NCBI RefSeq assembly: GCF_003990445.1
Contig: NZ_REEZ01000003.1
Coordinates: 468,635 to 532,634 of the forward strand
Length of the DNA stretch: 64,000 bases
Source: Pararhodobacter zhoushanensis
GTDB taxonomy: Bacteria; Pseudomonadota; Alphaproteobacteria; Rhodobacterales; Rhodobacteraceae
Direction of reading: 5' to 3'
The notes below the pieces were generated by a model, which worked only from the letters and a program-made list of their open reading frames with translations, did not search any database and had not been told where the DNA came from. Position numbers and translations under genes: made by a program. Every line of letters begins with the position of its first letter. Position 1 is the first letter of the stretch. This document shows, piece after piece, positions 45,704 to 54,418 of the stretch.

Positions 45704-45769
45704 ACAGGGTGGCGGTAAGGCGGGCATGCCCCCTTGGCGCGGCGGGCTGGCGGGCATAGCCTTGGGCGC

Positions 45770-46633
45770 ATGCAACCCGAGCAGATCGACACTTTTCTGG
45801 ACCTGTGTGAAACGCGCAGCTTTCACCGCTCTGCCGAGCGGCTGGGGGTGACGCAATCGACGGTGTCGGGCCGCATTGCCGCGCTGGAGCGCGCGCTGGG
45901 CGTGTCGGTGCTGCGCCGCTCGCGGGCGGGGTGCGAGCTGACCACCGAAGGCCTGCGGTTCGAGCCGCATGCGCGCGCATTGCGCCACGCGATGGTCGAG
46001 GCGCGCGCGGCGGCGCGCGGTGCTGGCGGGCAAGCGATGACGCTGCGGCTGGGTCTGCAGAACGACCTTGCCGCCGAAGACCCGGCGCGCTGGATTGCGC
46101 GCTTGCGGGCGCTGTTGCCGCAGGCCGCGTTCTATATCGAGGCCGATTACTCCGCGCAGATGTGTCGCGATGTGCAGGGCGGCGGCCTGGATCTGGCGTT
46201 GATCTTCACGCCGCAGCCCTCGCCCGACATCCATTTTGAGACGCTGGGCGAGTTGTCCTACCGCATGGTCGCGCCGCCCGAGGCGGGCTTGATCCGGCTG
46301 GATCAGGTGACGCCCGAGCGGTACGCGCTGGCCAACCTCTCGCCGGCCTTTACCCGCAGCCATGATGCGCTTCTGCCGCATCTGGCGGCACCTGAGCTCG
46401 CCGCCGGGCAGGGCGCAACCGTGCGCGGGATGATCCTGTCGCTGGGCGTGGCGGGCTATCAGGAAGACCGCGTCGCCCGGCGGCTGGCCGAACGCGGGAC
46501 GGCGCAGCTGGTGGCCGACGCGCCGGTCTTGACCCAGCCGATCTATGCCGCGATCCATTACCGCAACCGACACCGTGCCGTCTGGCGCAAGCTGATTGCG
46601 ACATTACGTGATACCCTTGGAGAGACCCCATGA
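45770..46633 (+). CDS. LysR-family transcriptional regulator
   Basis: A 287-residue LysR regulator. The N-terminal winged helix (about 1-60) holds ETRSFHRSAERLGVTQSTVSGRIAALE, and the effector-binding domain follows. The inducer is unknown. The start at 45770 (MQPEQIDTFLDL) fits the family. Its 3' end overlaps the esterase gene by 4 bases (ATGA) in the same direction, so it is co-transcribed with its likely target rather than divergent, which is less usual for LysR. Confidence 0.9.
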   Translation: MQPEQIDTFLDLCETRSFHRSAERLGVTQSTVSGRIAALERALGVSVLRRSRAGCELTTEGLRFEPHARALRHAMVEARAAARGAGGQAMTLRLGLQNDLAAEDPARWIARLRALLPQAAFYIEADYSAQMCRDVQGGGLDLALIFTPQPSPDIHFETLGELSYRMVAPPEAGLIRLDQVTPERYALANLSPAFTRSHDALLPHLAAPELAAGQGATVRGMILSLGVAGYQEDRVARRLAERGTAQLVADAPVLTQPIYAAIHYRNRHRAVWRKLIATLRDTLGETP

Positions 46634-47544
46634 AACCCCTCACCAACTACAGCTGGCTGCCCGCCGACATCCGCGCCTTCATCGACAAGACGCTGGCTGC
46701 CTATCCCGCCGATGCCGTTGAGGCCTCGATTGCCCAGCAACGCGACTATTACAATGCGATGTGCGCCGAGTTTGATCAGCCGCATCCGGCGGGCCTGACC
46801 GCTGAGGATGTGCGCATCGCCGGTGTCTCATGCCGCCGTTACACACCGTTGGTGGCGCGACCCGGCGTGACGGGGATCTATTTTCACGGTGGCGGCTTTG
46901 TCGTCGGCGGGCTGGAAAGCCATGACGCCATCGTGGCCGAACTGGCCGAGCAGGCGCAGCTGGTGATGATCGCCGTCGATTACCGGCTGGTGCCGGAACA
47001 CATCCACCCCGCCGCCTATGACGATTGTCTGGCCGTGGTCGATGCGGTCAAGGGGCCCAAGGTGCTGGCGGGCGACAGCGCGGGCGGGACTTTGGCGGCC
47101 TCGGTTAGCGCGGCGCGGCCCGGCGATGTTGCGGGGCAGGTGCTGATTTATCCGGGGCTCGGTGGCGACAAGTCCATGCCCAGCTTCACCCGCCACGCCC
47201 ATGCGCCGATGCTGACGGCGGCTGAATGCGAATTCTATGAGACGGTGCGCTATGGCGGCACGGTGCCGGTGGGGGATGTGACCGCGCGGCCGATGGATGC
47301 CGAGGAATACGGCGATCTGCCGCCAACCGCGATCTTCACCGCCGAGGCCGATCCGCTGGCCTCAAGCGGTGTGGAATACGCCGCGCGGCTGGCCGAAGCG
47401 GGTGTCGCCGTGTCGCTGGTCGAGGAGCCGGGCATGGTTCACGGCTATCTGCGCGCGCGGCATATGGCCAAGGGCGCGCGGGAGTCGTTCACGCGCATCG
47501 CCAAGGAACTGCGCGCGCTGGCCGGGCAGGCAGTCGAGGGCTGA
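46630..47544 (+). CDS. Alpha/beta hydrolase of the HSL esterase family
   Basis: A 304-residue hormone-sensitive-lipase family (bHSL) esterase. The oxyanion motif HGGG is at 86-89 and the nucleophile motif GDSAGG places Ser150. The triad Asp is in AEADPLASSG and the His in MVHGYLR. It has no signal peptide. It is coupled to the LysR gene upstream (ATGA). The natural ester is unknown. A terminator hairpin that serves the converging lipoprotein lies after its stop. Confidence 0.88.
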   Translation: MKPLTNYSWLPADIRAFIDKTLAAYPADAVEASIAQQRDYYNAMCAEFDQPHPAGLTAEDVRIAGVSCRRYTPLVARPGVTGIYFHGGGFVVGGLESHDAIVAELAEQAQLVMIAVDYRLVPEHIHPAAYDDCLAVVDAVKGPKVLAGDSAGGTLAASVSAARPGDVAGQVLIYPGLGGDKSMPSFTRHAHAPMLTAAECEFYETVRYGGTVPVGDVTARPMDAEEYGDLPPTAIFTAEADPLASSGVEYAARLAEAGVAVSLVEEPGMVHGYLRARHMAKGARESFTRIAKELRALAGQAVEG

Positions 47545-47551
47545 GCGCAGG

Positions 47552-47578
47552 AAAAAAAGGGGCCCCGCTCGGGGCCCC
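47552..47578 (-). terminator. Terminator for the minus-strand lipoprotein
   Basis: A perfect GGGGCCCC-GCTC-GGGGCCCC hairpin has seven A on its left. Read on the minus strand this gives a hairpin followed by TTTTTTT, 22 bases after the lipoprotein stop at 47601. On the plus strand it has only TT after it. Confidence 0.8.
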
Positions 47579-47600
47579 TTGCATCGGTATCGCGGGTCGC

Positions 47601-48167
47601 TCAGTAGCGAACGATGGTCTCGAAGGTCTCGGGCAGAACCATGTCGGGGTTCAGGATCTCGACCAGCGGGAAGGTGAAAGCGGCCGACGTGCCGTCATCC
47701 GAAATCGTACCGTTCGACGAGACAACTTCTTGCCCCGCGATGCGGATGGTGAAGGTGTGACCTTCGAGCATCGGGCGCATCATCGCCGACATCTGCGGGT
47801 CCGCGCGCATTTCAGCCGATTGCGCGGTCATGTCGCCCAGCGGGAAGACCACGCGCACGGTGCCGTCGCCAAGATCGGTCGCGGTCGGGGTGGGTTCGCC
47901 CGGCTCGCCCTGGAACACCTCGGCGAAGGTGCCGCTGCTCAGCACATCGCAGCGCGCCTCGGTTTCGGTCAGGGTCAGCGTGCCGCCCTCATCGGCCGGG
48001 CAGAAGGCTTCGCCGCCGCCCATCATGTCCAACATCTGCCGCTGGACGGTCATGTTGCCGCTCACCGTGGCGCTGTCCGCGCCGTCGATGGTCGCGGTCA
48101 TGTCGACGTCAATACAACCCGACAGGGCCAGAGCCCCGACCAGAGCGGCAGCTTTTATCATGCGCAT
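47601..48167 (-). CDS. Periplasmic lipoprotein of unknown function
   Basis: A 188-residue lipoprotein with lipobox ALSGC (Cys18) and an N-terminal strand IDVDMTATIDGADSATVSG. The body is Thr/Asp/Met-rich, with two Cys (FCPADEG and ARCDV) that may form a disulfide. The start at 48167 follows AGGGAG. I do not recognise a family. It ends in a good terminator and is expressed alone. Confidence 0.78.
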   Translation of the reverse strand: MRMIKAAALVGALALSGCIDVDMTATIDGADSATVSGNMTVQRQMLDMMGGGEAFCPADEGGTLTLTETEARCDVLSSGTFAEVFQGEPGEPTPTATDLGDGTVRVVFPLGDMTAQSAEMRADPQMSAMMRPMLEGHTFTIRIAGQEVVSSNGTISDDGTSAAFTFPLVEILNPDMVLPETFETIVRY

Positions 48168-48192
48168 TGAAAACTCCCTAAGCGAAATGATC

Positions 48193-48226
48193 GGCACCAG
48201 ACTAGCCTTGGGGGCTAGCTGGTGCC
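48193..48226. other. Long stem-loop, terminator or operator candidate
   Basis: GGCACCAG and CTAGCC pair with GGCTAG and CTGGTGCC, with one bulged A, around a G-rich loop. It lies between the micro-protein stop (48295) and the lipoprotein start (48167). It could terminate the sulfur unit read from upstream or serve as an operator. There is no T-run. Confidence 0.5.
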
Positions 48227-48294
48227 AGTGACAATACGTCGGTGGAAAGGGCCCTACGGTTCAAATGGGCGTTCTCTTGCCGGTTGAGTCCGCG

Positions 48295-48456
48295 TCAGTT
48301 GGCCGTGCAATGCGCCCCGGTCGGGGCAGCACCCGATCCCAGCGCGATGGCGGCGGGGAAGCGGAAGGGCTCGGGCAGACCTTGGGCAGCGGCGTCCCAC
48401 AGGACGAGCGCGGCGACGGCAGCCAGCGCGAGCGAAGCGACAACGGGGCGGGTCAT
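48295..48456 (-). CDS. 53-residue exported micro-protein coupled to YeeE
   Basis: A small frame beginning with ATG at 48456, overlapping the YeeE stop by 4 bases (ATGA). It encodes MTRPVVASLALAAVAALVLW and then a short tail with a Cys near its end. The hydrophobic N-terminus suggests a membrane anchor or signal peptide. The coupling and shared strand make it likely to be real. No family is recognised. It may be a subunit of the transporter. Confidence 0.6.
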   Translation of the reverse strand: MTRPVVASLALAAVAALVLWDAAAQGLPEPFRFPAAIALGSGAAPTGAHCTAN

Positions 48457-49565
48457 GCGGCCACCGCCTGACGCGCCGGGATCAGCACGAAGGGACGCAG
48501 TTTGAGCCCCAGCGCCGAGCCGATGAAGGCTGCCACGAACCACGCCCAGCCATGCAGCGAGCCGGTCGAGATCCCCGAGAAGAATGCGCCGACGTTGCAG
48601 CCAAAGGCCATCCGGCTGGAGTAGCCCAGCACGATGCCTGCGATCAGCACCAGCACCCAGCCTTGCGGGGCCAGCGGCGCGGCGGGCGCGCCGGGGGCCT
48701 TGCGCCAGCGCATGACCAGAAACGCGCCCAGGATCAGGCCGATGTCGGTGAGCGAGGTCACATCGGTCAGAATGCTGGCATCCAGCCGTGCGGCATTGGC
48801 CGGGGCGGCCCAGAACGCGGTAGTGCTCAGATCAACACCCAGCCCGCTGGCGATTTTCGCACCCCACAGGCCCAGACCATAGACGATGCCCCACGTCTGG
48901 CCAGCAACGACCAGATTGGCGATGGCCAGCGCGGCCAGCAGCGCTGCGGCCAGCAGCAGACGCGCCGGGGGACGGCGTTTGCCCGGCGCGGCGCGCAGGC
49001 CGAACCCCACGGCCAGCACGGCAAGGCCCGCCAGCGTCAGCCACAGCCCGCCGATGCCACCGGCCATGGACTGCGCCGAGATCAGCGGCAATTGCCCGAG
49101 GCTGGCCCAGAAACCGGCGTTCAGCGTGCCCAGAAACGCACCGGCGACAAAGCCGACCAGCGCGACAAGCCCGACCATGTTGCCCGAGCCTGCGTTCACC
49201 AGAGTGCCCGAACCGCAGCCCATCACCAGCTGCATCGCTGCGCCAAAGATGAAGGCGCCCAGCACCATGCCGATGCCGATCGGGGCATGGGCAGGGGACA
49301 GTTCCAGCGGATTGGCTGCCAGCAGGGGGAAGGCAACCGCCGCCGTCAGCGCGATGGCGAGGAATTGCGCGATCAGCCCGCGCGCATCGCGGTCGACGAC
49401 CATCATCCGCCACGGCCCGGCGAAGCCGAAGCGCAGCCCTTCAAGCGTCAGGCCAAAGCCGATGCCGATGGCCATCAAAAGCCCGGCACGCGGCCCCGCC
49501 GCCAAAGCCGCGCCGCCCACCAGCAGGAGGGCGAACACGACCAGTCCAATCCGTTTCAAATTCAT
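48453..49565 (-). CDS. YeeE/YedE family transporter (TsuA-like)
   Basis: A 370-residue polytopic protein with about nine to ten hydrophobic helices. Two pseudo-repeated motifs with Cys, MGCGSGTLVNAGSG and FGCNVGAFFSGISTGSLHGW, match the YeeE/TsuA family, of which TsuA imports thiosulfate. The start overlaps the upstream rhodanese stop by one base (TGATG), so the two are coupled. With a periplasmic rhodanese this suggests sulfur-compound uptake. Substrate inferred. Confidence 0.85.
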   Translation of the reverse strand: MNLKRIGLVVFALLLVGGAALAAGPRAGLLMAIGIGFGLTLEGLRFGFAGPWRMMVVDRDARGLIAQFLAIALTAAVAFPLLAANPLELSPAHAPIGIGMVLGAFIFGAAMQLVMGCGSGTLVNAGSGNMVGLVALVGFVAGAFLGTLNAGFWASLGQLPLISAQSMAGGIGGLWLTLAGLAVLAVGFGLRAAPGKRRPPARLLLAAALLAALAIANLVVAGQTWGIVYGLGLWGAKIASGLGVDLSTTAFWAAPANAARLDASILTDVTSLTDIGLILGAFLVMRWRKAPGAPAAPLAPQGWVLVLIAGIVLGYSSRMAFGCNVGAFFSGISTGSLHGWAWFVAAFIGSALGLKLRPFVLIPARQAVAA

Positions 49566-50503
49566 CAGAAGAGGTCCGCAATCCAGTTGGTCGACGCACG
49601 CCACGCGTATTGCAGACGGTTGGGCGCGTGGTCAAGCGGACGCTCGCCGTCGGCGTATTCGGCCATGCTCTCGGCATAGAGGCGCACGTCGTTGTAGCCA
49701 GCAACCTCGCTCAGGGCGAACCAGTTGATCGCGGCCCAGTGGCCGGTGTTGCAGAAGCTCACCGTGGTGGTGTCATCGGTGAAACCGGTCTCGGACGCGA
49801 TGCGGCGGATATCCTCGGCGCCGACCAGACGGCTGCCGTCGAAGAAGTCGGAATACTCAAGGCTTTCGGCCCCGTGCACCGTGCCGGGGGCGGCGACCGA
49901 CCAGGTCAGGCCGTCAAAGAAACCCTCGGGGCGGGCGTCGAGCAGGGTGGCGCTGCCACTGGCCGAGGCGGCGGCAACCTCTTCGGTGGTGGCGCGCCAG
50001 TCGTTGTGCCATTCGCCCTCATAGTCGGACGGGAAGAACGACACATCGGCGGTCTCGGTCGGCAGACCGGCTGCAGTCCAGGCGGCAAGGCCGCCGTTGA
50101 GCAGCGCCAGATCTTCGATCCCCATCGAGCGCAGGGTCCAGTAGACCCGCGCCGCAGCACCCATGTCGGTGGCATCGCGGCCCGCGTGGACCACGACGAC
50201 CGGCGTGTCGGTGTCGATGCCCAGTTCCTGCACCACGGTGGTCAGGTGGCCCAGATCGCGCAGCGCGCCGGGGTTGGGCATATCTGAGCGCCACGAGGCA
50301 TAGGGCGACCAGCCCGAGCCGGGGATATGGCCTTCAGCGTATTCGCCGGTGATCTGCACGACACGGATGTCGTCGCCGTATTCGTCCAGCAGCGTGTTCA
50401 GCTGCGCGGGCTCCATCAGGCGGCTCCAGCCTTCGGGGGTGGCGAAGGCGGCGATGGGGGCAAGGGTGGTCACAAGGGCCGTAGCCAGAGCGAAGCGGTT
50501 CAT
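49565..50503 (-). CDS. Periplasmic rhodanese-type sulfurtransferase
   Basis: A 312-residue tandem rhodanese with a signal peptide (FALATALVTTLAPIAAFA). The C-terminal domain has the active Cys251 in SFCNTGHWA. The N-terminal domain lacks the Cys (VVHAGRDATDMG), as in the inactive half of two-domain rhodaneses. It would transfer sulfane sulfur, for example from thiosulfate, in the periplasm. It leads the coupled unit with YeeE and the micro-protein. Confidence 0.85.
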   Translation of the reverse strand: MNRFALATALVTTLAPIAAFATPEGWSRLMEPAQLNTLLDEYGDDIRVVQITGEYAEGHIPGSGWSPYASWRSDMPNPGALRDLGHLTTVVQELGIDTDTPVVVVHAGRDATDMGAAARVYWTLRSMGIEDLALLNGGLAAWTAAGLPTETADVSFFPSDYEGEWHNDWRATTEEVAAASASGSATLLDARPEGFFDGLTWSVAAPGTVHGAESLEYSDFFDGSRLVGAEDIRRIASETGFTDDTTTVSFCNTGHWAAINWFALSEVAGYNDVRLYAESMAEYADGERPLDHAPNRLQYAWRASTNWIADLF

Positions 50504-50725
50504 GAGCGCGTCTCCGTCAATAAATGCAGTGTTACCGCGCGATGTGGCACCACGGGGTCAAGCTGGCAAGGGGAGGGCCCCGGCAGTGACGGCGCGGGGC
50601 CGGATCATCTGTCTACGCAGGCGGGGGCGGGCGGAACAGGCGTTCTGCTGTGTGACGGAACGGGGAATGCTGTTGTGGGGCTGGGGCGCGCGCGGCGGTT
50701 TTAGGTCTTATTGCCCATGCGCAAC
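50504..50725. other. Intergenic region, no gene seen
   Basis: About 220 bases between the rhodanese start and the inverted repeat. It probably contains the promoter of the rhodanese unit on the minus strand, but I see no convincing boxes. No RNA gene is recognised. Including the repeat, the gap to the KpsE gene is 302 bases. Confidence 0.4.
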
Positions 50726-50798
50726 GGTGCGCTGAAGCGCACCCTACCCAGAAGGGTTGCGCCCGCGCCAGGAAGGGTAGGGTGCGCTTCAGCGCACC
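50726..50798. repeat. 24-bp inverted repeat with palindromic arms
   Basis: Arm 1 (50726-50749) and arm 2 (50775-50798) are exact reverse complements separated by 25 bases. Each arm contains the palindrome GTGCGCTGAAGCGCAC or its complement, then CCTACCC. It can form either one long stem or two short hairpins. It lies 8 bases after the KpsE-like stop, so it may end its transcription or be a REP-like element. Confidence 0.75.
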
Positions 50799-50805
50799 CT
50801 GGGGG

Positions 50806-52677
50806 TCACCCGGTGACCTGTTCGCGCAGAATGGCCGAGGTCATCGAGACCATCAGGTAAATCCCGGCAAAGATCAAAAACGCCAGCGCCGTGTTTTCGA
50901 ACGCGCGCGGATAGGTTGCCTCATCCGGCGCAATCGGACTAACGCCCGGCGACAGATACCGCACCTGACGGTTCGCTTCGATGCGCGCGCCTTCCAGCTG
51001 CTGCATGGCCTGCGCCAGCAGCATCTGCCGGGTGGCCACATCGCTTTCCGCCATCGTCTGCTCGCGTTGGAGCTGGGCGATCGACTGCGTGCCGTCGCTG
51101 CCCTGCGTCAGGCTGGCGCGCAGCGTGGCGATCTGGCGTTCCAGCGTTGCCACGCGCCGCTCGGCCTGCTCCAGCCGGGCCGGGTTCGGGCGGGCATTGG
51201 CGCGCAGGTCGGACAGGCTGAGCCGCTCCTGATTGAGCAGGCTGTCAAGGTTGCTGATCTGTTGGGTCAGCAGCGAGACTTCGACCTCGGACGAGAGCAT
51301 CTGATAGCTCTCTTGCAGGTCCAGCACGCGTTGCTGTGCCTCGCGCATCCGCTGCTCGGCCATCTGCACGCTTTCCTGCGCGTCGGCCATCTGGCTGTCG
51401 CGCACGCGCTGGGTCAGCTGATCGACCATCTGCTCGGCATAGGACACCAGCGCTCGGGCAAAGCGTTCGCTGGTTTGCGGATCGGCGGCGATCACCTCCA
51501 TGCGGATGATCCCCTCCGTCGGGTCATAGCTGACCCGCACCATGTCCTGATACAGCCGGTACGCGGCTTCGTCGGTCGTATCGGGTGCCAGGCGGCGCAG
51601 CGGGTCAATCAGATCCTGCTGGAAATAGGCCTTGAACCCTTCTTCTTCGTTGAGCCTTCGCATGGCGTCGCGCGATTGCAGATAGCTCTGCACGGTGACA
51701 GAATCCGACAGCGAGGCCCCACCCCCGCCGCCCATGAGCGACGCCAGACCACCGCCACCGCCGCCCGACTGGCCATCGACCTGCTGGATGACGAATTCGG
51801 ATTTCGTGGCGTAGAGCGGCGTGGCGATCATGTAGAAATACCACGCGGCAACCAGCGTCGGCAGCAGCACAAAGACCGAAAGCCGCGCCGCCAGCAGCGC
51901 CATGCGGCGGCGGCGGCGGCGGGCGATGTCCTTCTGGATAAGCGAGATTTCCAGCTTGCGCTGGGCGTCCGGGGCCGGGGCGTCGATCTTGGCGGGGGGC
52001 GAGGGTTGGCGGTAGGCCTTGGGCAGCTTGGGCTGCTCGGTCGTGGTCAGCGCGTGGCTTTTCGAGCCCTCTTCCTTGATCAGTTCCATCAGCGTCGAGC
52101 GCTCGAACGGGTCGATGCCCTGCTGGCGCAGCTGGCGCACAGCGTCGATGCCCGAGGTCGCCTTGATCCCGTTGCGCTGGGCGACGCGCATCGCCATTCG
52201 CAGCTGACGACCGCTCAGTTCCTCGTCCCGGGGGGCGCCATTTTCGCCCTGCGCACCGGCAGCTTTCTCAGGCGTTTCGCGCTTTGCCGTTTCAGCAGAC
52301 GGCTTGCCCTCTTCAAAAAGCGCGTCGTTGGGTGTCGGGGCCGACCCCGTCCGCGCAGCTTGCGGCGGCGTCGCGGCGGGACGGGCTGTTGGCTGTTGTC
52401 CTGCGGCGACTGGTTGCGCCGGGGGCCGCGCGGGAGCGGCGGGCTGCGTGGGGGCAGCCTGTGCAGGGGCAGCCTGTGCAGCGGCGGGTTGAGGCGCGGC
52501 AGGGCGGGCCGGGGCTTGCCCCCCGCCTTGCGTGGCCGGTGCCGCAGCCGTGGGCTGCGCTGTCCGCGTGGGCGTCGGGCTCTCGGCACGTTGCGGCGCG
52601 ACGCTGGTGCGCAGCGCGCCCGCCGTGTCGTCGCCCAGCTTGAGCCGGAATCGCCTAGCTTTGGGTTTCGTAGTCAT
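50806..52677 (-). CDS. KpsE-like capsule/polysaccharide export protein
   Basis: A 623-residue inner-membrane protein of the Wzz/KpsE (PCP-3) type. About 260 N-terminal residues are a Pro/Ala/Gln-rich disordered cytoplasmic tail. Two transmembrane helices (about 290-310 and 595-617) enclose a periplasmic domain with a coiled coil (about 425-560) and a Gly-rich loop near 330. Such proteins link the ABC exporter to the outer-membrane channel. It overlaps the KpsT-like gene by 23 bases. Confidence 0.83.
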   Translation of the reverse strand: MTTKPKARRFRLKLGDDTAGALRTSVAPQRAESPTPTRTAQPTAAAPATQGGGQAPARPAAPQPAAAQAAPAQAAPTQPAAPARPPAQPVAAGQQPTARPAATPPQAARTGSAPTPNDALFEEGKPSAETAKRETPEKAAGAQGENGAPRDEELSGRQLRMAMRVAQRNGIKATSGIDAVRQLRQQGIDPFERSTLMELIKEEGSKSHALTTTEQPKLPKAYRQPSPPAKIDAPAPDAQRKLEISLIQKDIARRRRRRMALLAARLSVFVLLPTLVAAWYFYMIATPLYATKSEFVIQQVDGQSGGGGGGLASLMGGGGGASLSDSVTVQSYLQSRDAMRRLNEEEGFKAYFQQDLIDPLRRLAPDTTDEAAYRLYQDMVRVSYDPTEGIIRMEVIAADPQTSERFARALVSYAEQMVDQLTQRVRDSQMADAQESVQMAEQRMREAQQRVLDLQESYQMLSSEVEVSLLTQQISNLDSLLNQERLSLSDLRANARPNPARLEQAERRVATLERQIATLRASLTQGSDGTQSIAQLQREQTMAESDVATRQMLLAQAMQQLEGARIEANRQVRYLSPGVSPIAPDEATYPRAFENTALAFLIFAGIYLMVSMTSAILREQVTG

Positions 52678-53314
52678 AGAGCGCTTTTGCTTCTTCCAAC
52701 GTGTCGTAGAAATTGAGCTGGCCGTCCCGCAGGACCGCCGCCGATTTGCAGTATTTCTCCAGCGTCTCGGCCTGGTGCGAGACGATCAGAACGGTGGCTT
52801 GCTCCAGCCGTTCCTTCAAGATTGCGCCGGCGCGGCGGTTGAAGGCGACGTCGGTGGTGGCAGGCATCCCCTCATCCACCAGATACAGGTCGAATTCGAT
52901 CGCCAGCATCAGCGAAAAGGCAAAGCGCGACCGCATGCCCTGACTGTAGGTGCCGACCGCCATGTCGAAGTAATCACCGATATCGCAAATCCAGCGGCAG
53001 AAGGCCTCAACCTCGTCGGGGTCGAGCTGATACAGCCGGGCGATATAGCGGGCGTTTTCCGTGGCGGTGTGGCGCGAGTTGATGCCGCCCATGAACCCAA
53101 GCGGAAAGGAAACGCGGCAATTGCGGGTGATCTGGCCTTCATCGGGCTTTTCCAGCCCGGCCATCATGTTGATCAGCGTTGTCTTGCCCGAGCCGTTCGG
53201 CGCCAGAATGCCCACCGAATGACCCAGCTCGATACGAAATGACGCTTCATGCAGGATCACCTTGCGGGTTTTCCCGGTCCAGAAGGATTTGCTGACGTTG
53301 TAGAACTCCAGCAT
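52655..53314 (-). CDS. KpsT-like ABC transporter ATPase
   Basis: A 219-residue ATP-binding subunit of the capsular polysaccharide export family. Walker A APNGSGKT at 38-45, signature YSQGMRSR and Walker B region DLYLVDEG are seen. The N-terminus MLEFYNVSKSFWTG is typical of KpsT. The start is at 53314. KpsM, the membrane permease it would need, is neither upstream nor downstream in this window. Confidence 0.88.
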   Translation of the reverse strand: MLEFYNVSKSFWTGKTRKVILHEASFRIELGHSVGILAPNGSGKTTLINMMAGLEKPDEGQITRNCRVSFPLGFMGGINSRHTATENARYIARLYQLDPDEVEAFCRWICDIGDYFDMAVGTYSQGMRSRFAFSLMLAIEFDLYLVDEGMPATTDVAFNRRAGAILKERLEQATVLIVSHQAETLEKYCKSAAVLRDGQLNFYDTLEEAKALYDYETQS

Positions 53315-53470
53315 TGCGCGTGCCTCGACTGCCTGCCCGGATTGGTAAGGCCCCAAGGTGTCTGTGTAACGGACAGGGCTCAACAGGCTTTTCTTGCGGC
53401 CGAGTAAGAGGCCGGGATCTGGGCCTTATTATGACGTAATTGGGCAAAAGACGGTAGTGAAAACTGCGTG

Positions 53471-53491
53471 TTCCCCGGTGTCACCGGGGAA
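53471..53491. promoter_or_regulatory. Perfect 21-base palindrome
   Basis: TTCCCCGGTG and CACCGGGGAA mirror each other around one T. It lies in the divergent region between kpsT and the SseB gene, so it may be an operator or a transcript hairpin. No regulator is identified. Confidence 0.45.
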
Positions 53492-53572
53492 TGCGGGGTT
53501 TACTTTGAGCGTGTAAGCGCTGAAATCCGCCGGGACCGGCACGCCCGCCGCCACGACAAGGCCACAGACCCC

Positions 53573-54403
53573 ATGACTGATACCGACCTGCCGCAGACCG
53601 ATCTGGACGCCGCCCTGCAACAGCTGGCCGCAGCAGCGGAGGACAGCGCGACCGAGACCACCGCGCGGCTGGCCTTTCATGCCGAGCTGAGCCGGGCCGA
53701 GATCTTTGTGCTGCTCACCGAAGAGATTGCCGGCGGTGCGATGATGCCCAAGGTCTTTGAGCTGTCCGATGTCCGCGCCGTGCTGGCGTTTGACAGCGAG
53801 TTGCGGCTGGCGGGCTTCGCCGGCGAGGCAGCGGCTTACGCTGCGCTGCCGGGGCGGGTGCTGGTGGCGATGCTGGCCGAGGCGGGCGAGGGGCTGTCGC
53901 TGATGCTGAACGCCGACGCGCCCCATGCCGCGCTGATGTCGCCTGAATCGATCGACTGGCTGTCGGCCACACTGTCCGGCCCTGCACCCAGCGAAGGGCA
54001 GGCGGTGCCCGAAGGCTTCGCGCCGCCCAACCTGCCCGACGCGATGCGTCTGCCGCTGGTCGCGGCGCTGGAGCGGCGTCTGTCGGGCACGCCGGGTCTT
54101 GCGCAGACCGTGCTGGCCGGGGTGCAGTGGCAGGGCGGCGCGCGCGGGCATGTACTGGCGCTGGCCGGCCTGCCTGACGCCGATCAGCCCGCCGTTGCCC
54201 GGGCCGTGGCCGAGGCACTGGCGCTGTCGGGGCTGGAGGCGGGTTCGCTGGACGTGGTCTTCCCGCCCGAGCGGGCGATGGCCGCGATTGCCGCCGTCGG
54301 CCTGACGCTGTCACCCGCACCCTATGCGATGCCAGATGAGCAGGTGGTGACGCCCGGCGGCAATCCGGGGATGGACCCCAGCCGTCCGCCCAAGCTGCGC
54401 TGA
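53573..54403 (+). CDS. SseB-domain protein
   Basis: A 276-residue protein with an SseB N-terminal domain (about 1-130; LDAALQQLAAAAEDSATET, then RAEIFVLLTEE). SseB family proteins include the E. coli serine-sensitivity enhancer, whose role is unclear. The C-terminal half is Ala-rich, with VLALAGLPDADQPAVARAV. The start at 53573 gives a good family N-terminus. It is followed 15 bases later by the YiiX-like gene, and the two are probably co-transcribed. Confidence 0.78.
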   Translation: MTDTDLPQTDLDAALQQLAAAAEDSATETTARLAFHAELSRAEIFVLLTEEIAGGAMMPKVFELSDVRAVLAFDSELRLAGFAGEAAAYAALPGRVLVAMLAEAGEGLSLMLNADAPHAALMSPESIDWLSATLSGPAPSEGQAVPEGFAPPNLPDAMRLPLVAALERRLSGTPGLAQTVLAGVQWQGGARGHVLALAGLPDADQPAVARAVAEALALSGLEAGSLDVVFPPERAMAAIAAVGLTLSPAPYAMPDEQVVTPGGNPGMDPSRPPKLR

Positions 54404-54418
54404 TCCGGGAGGCGGGGG

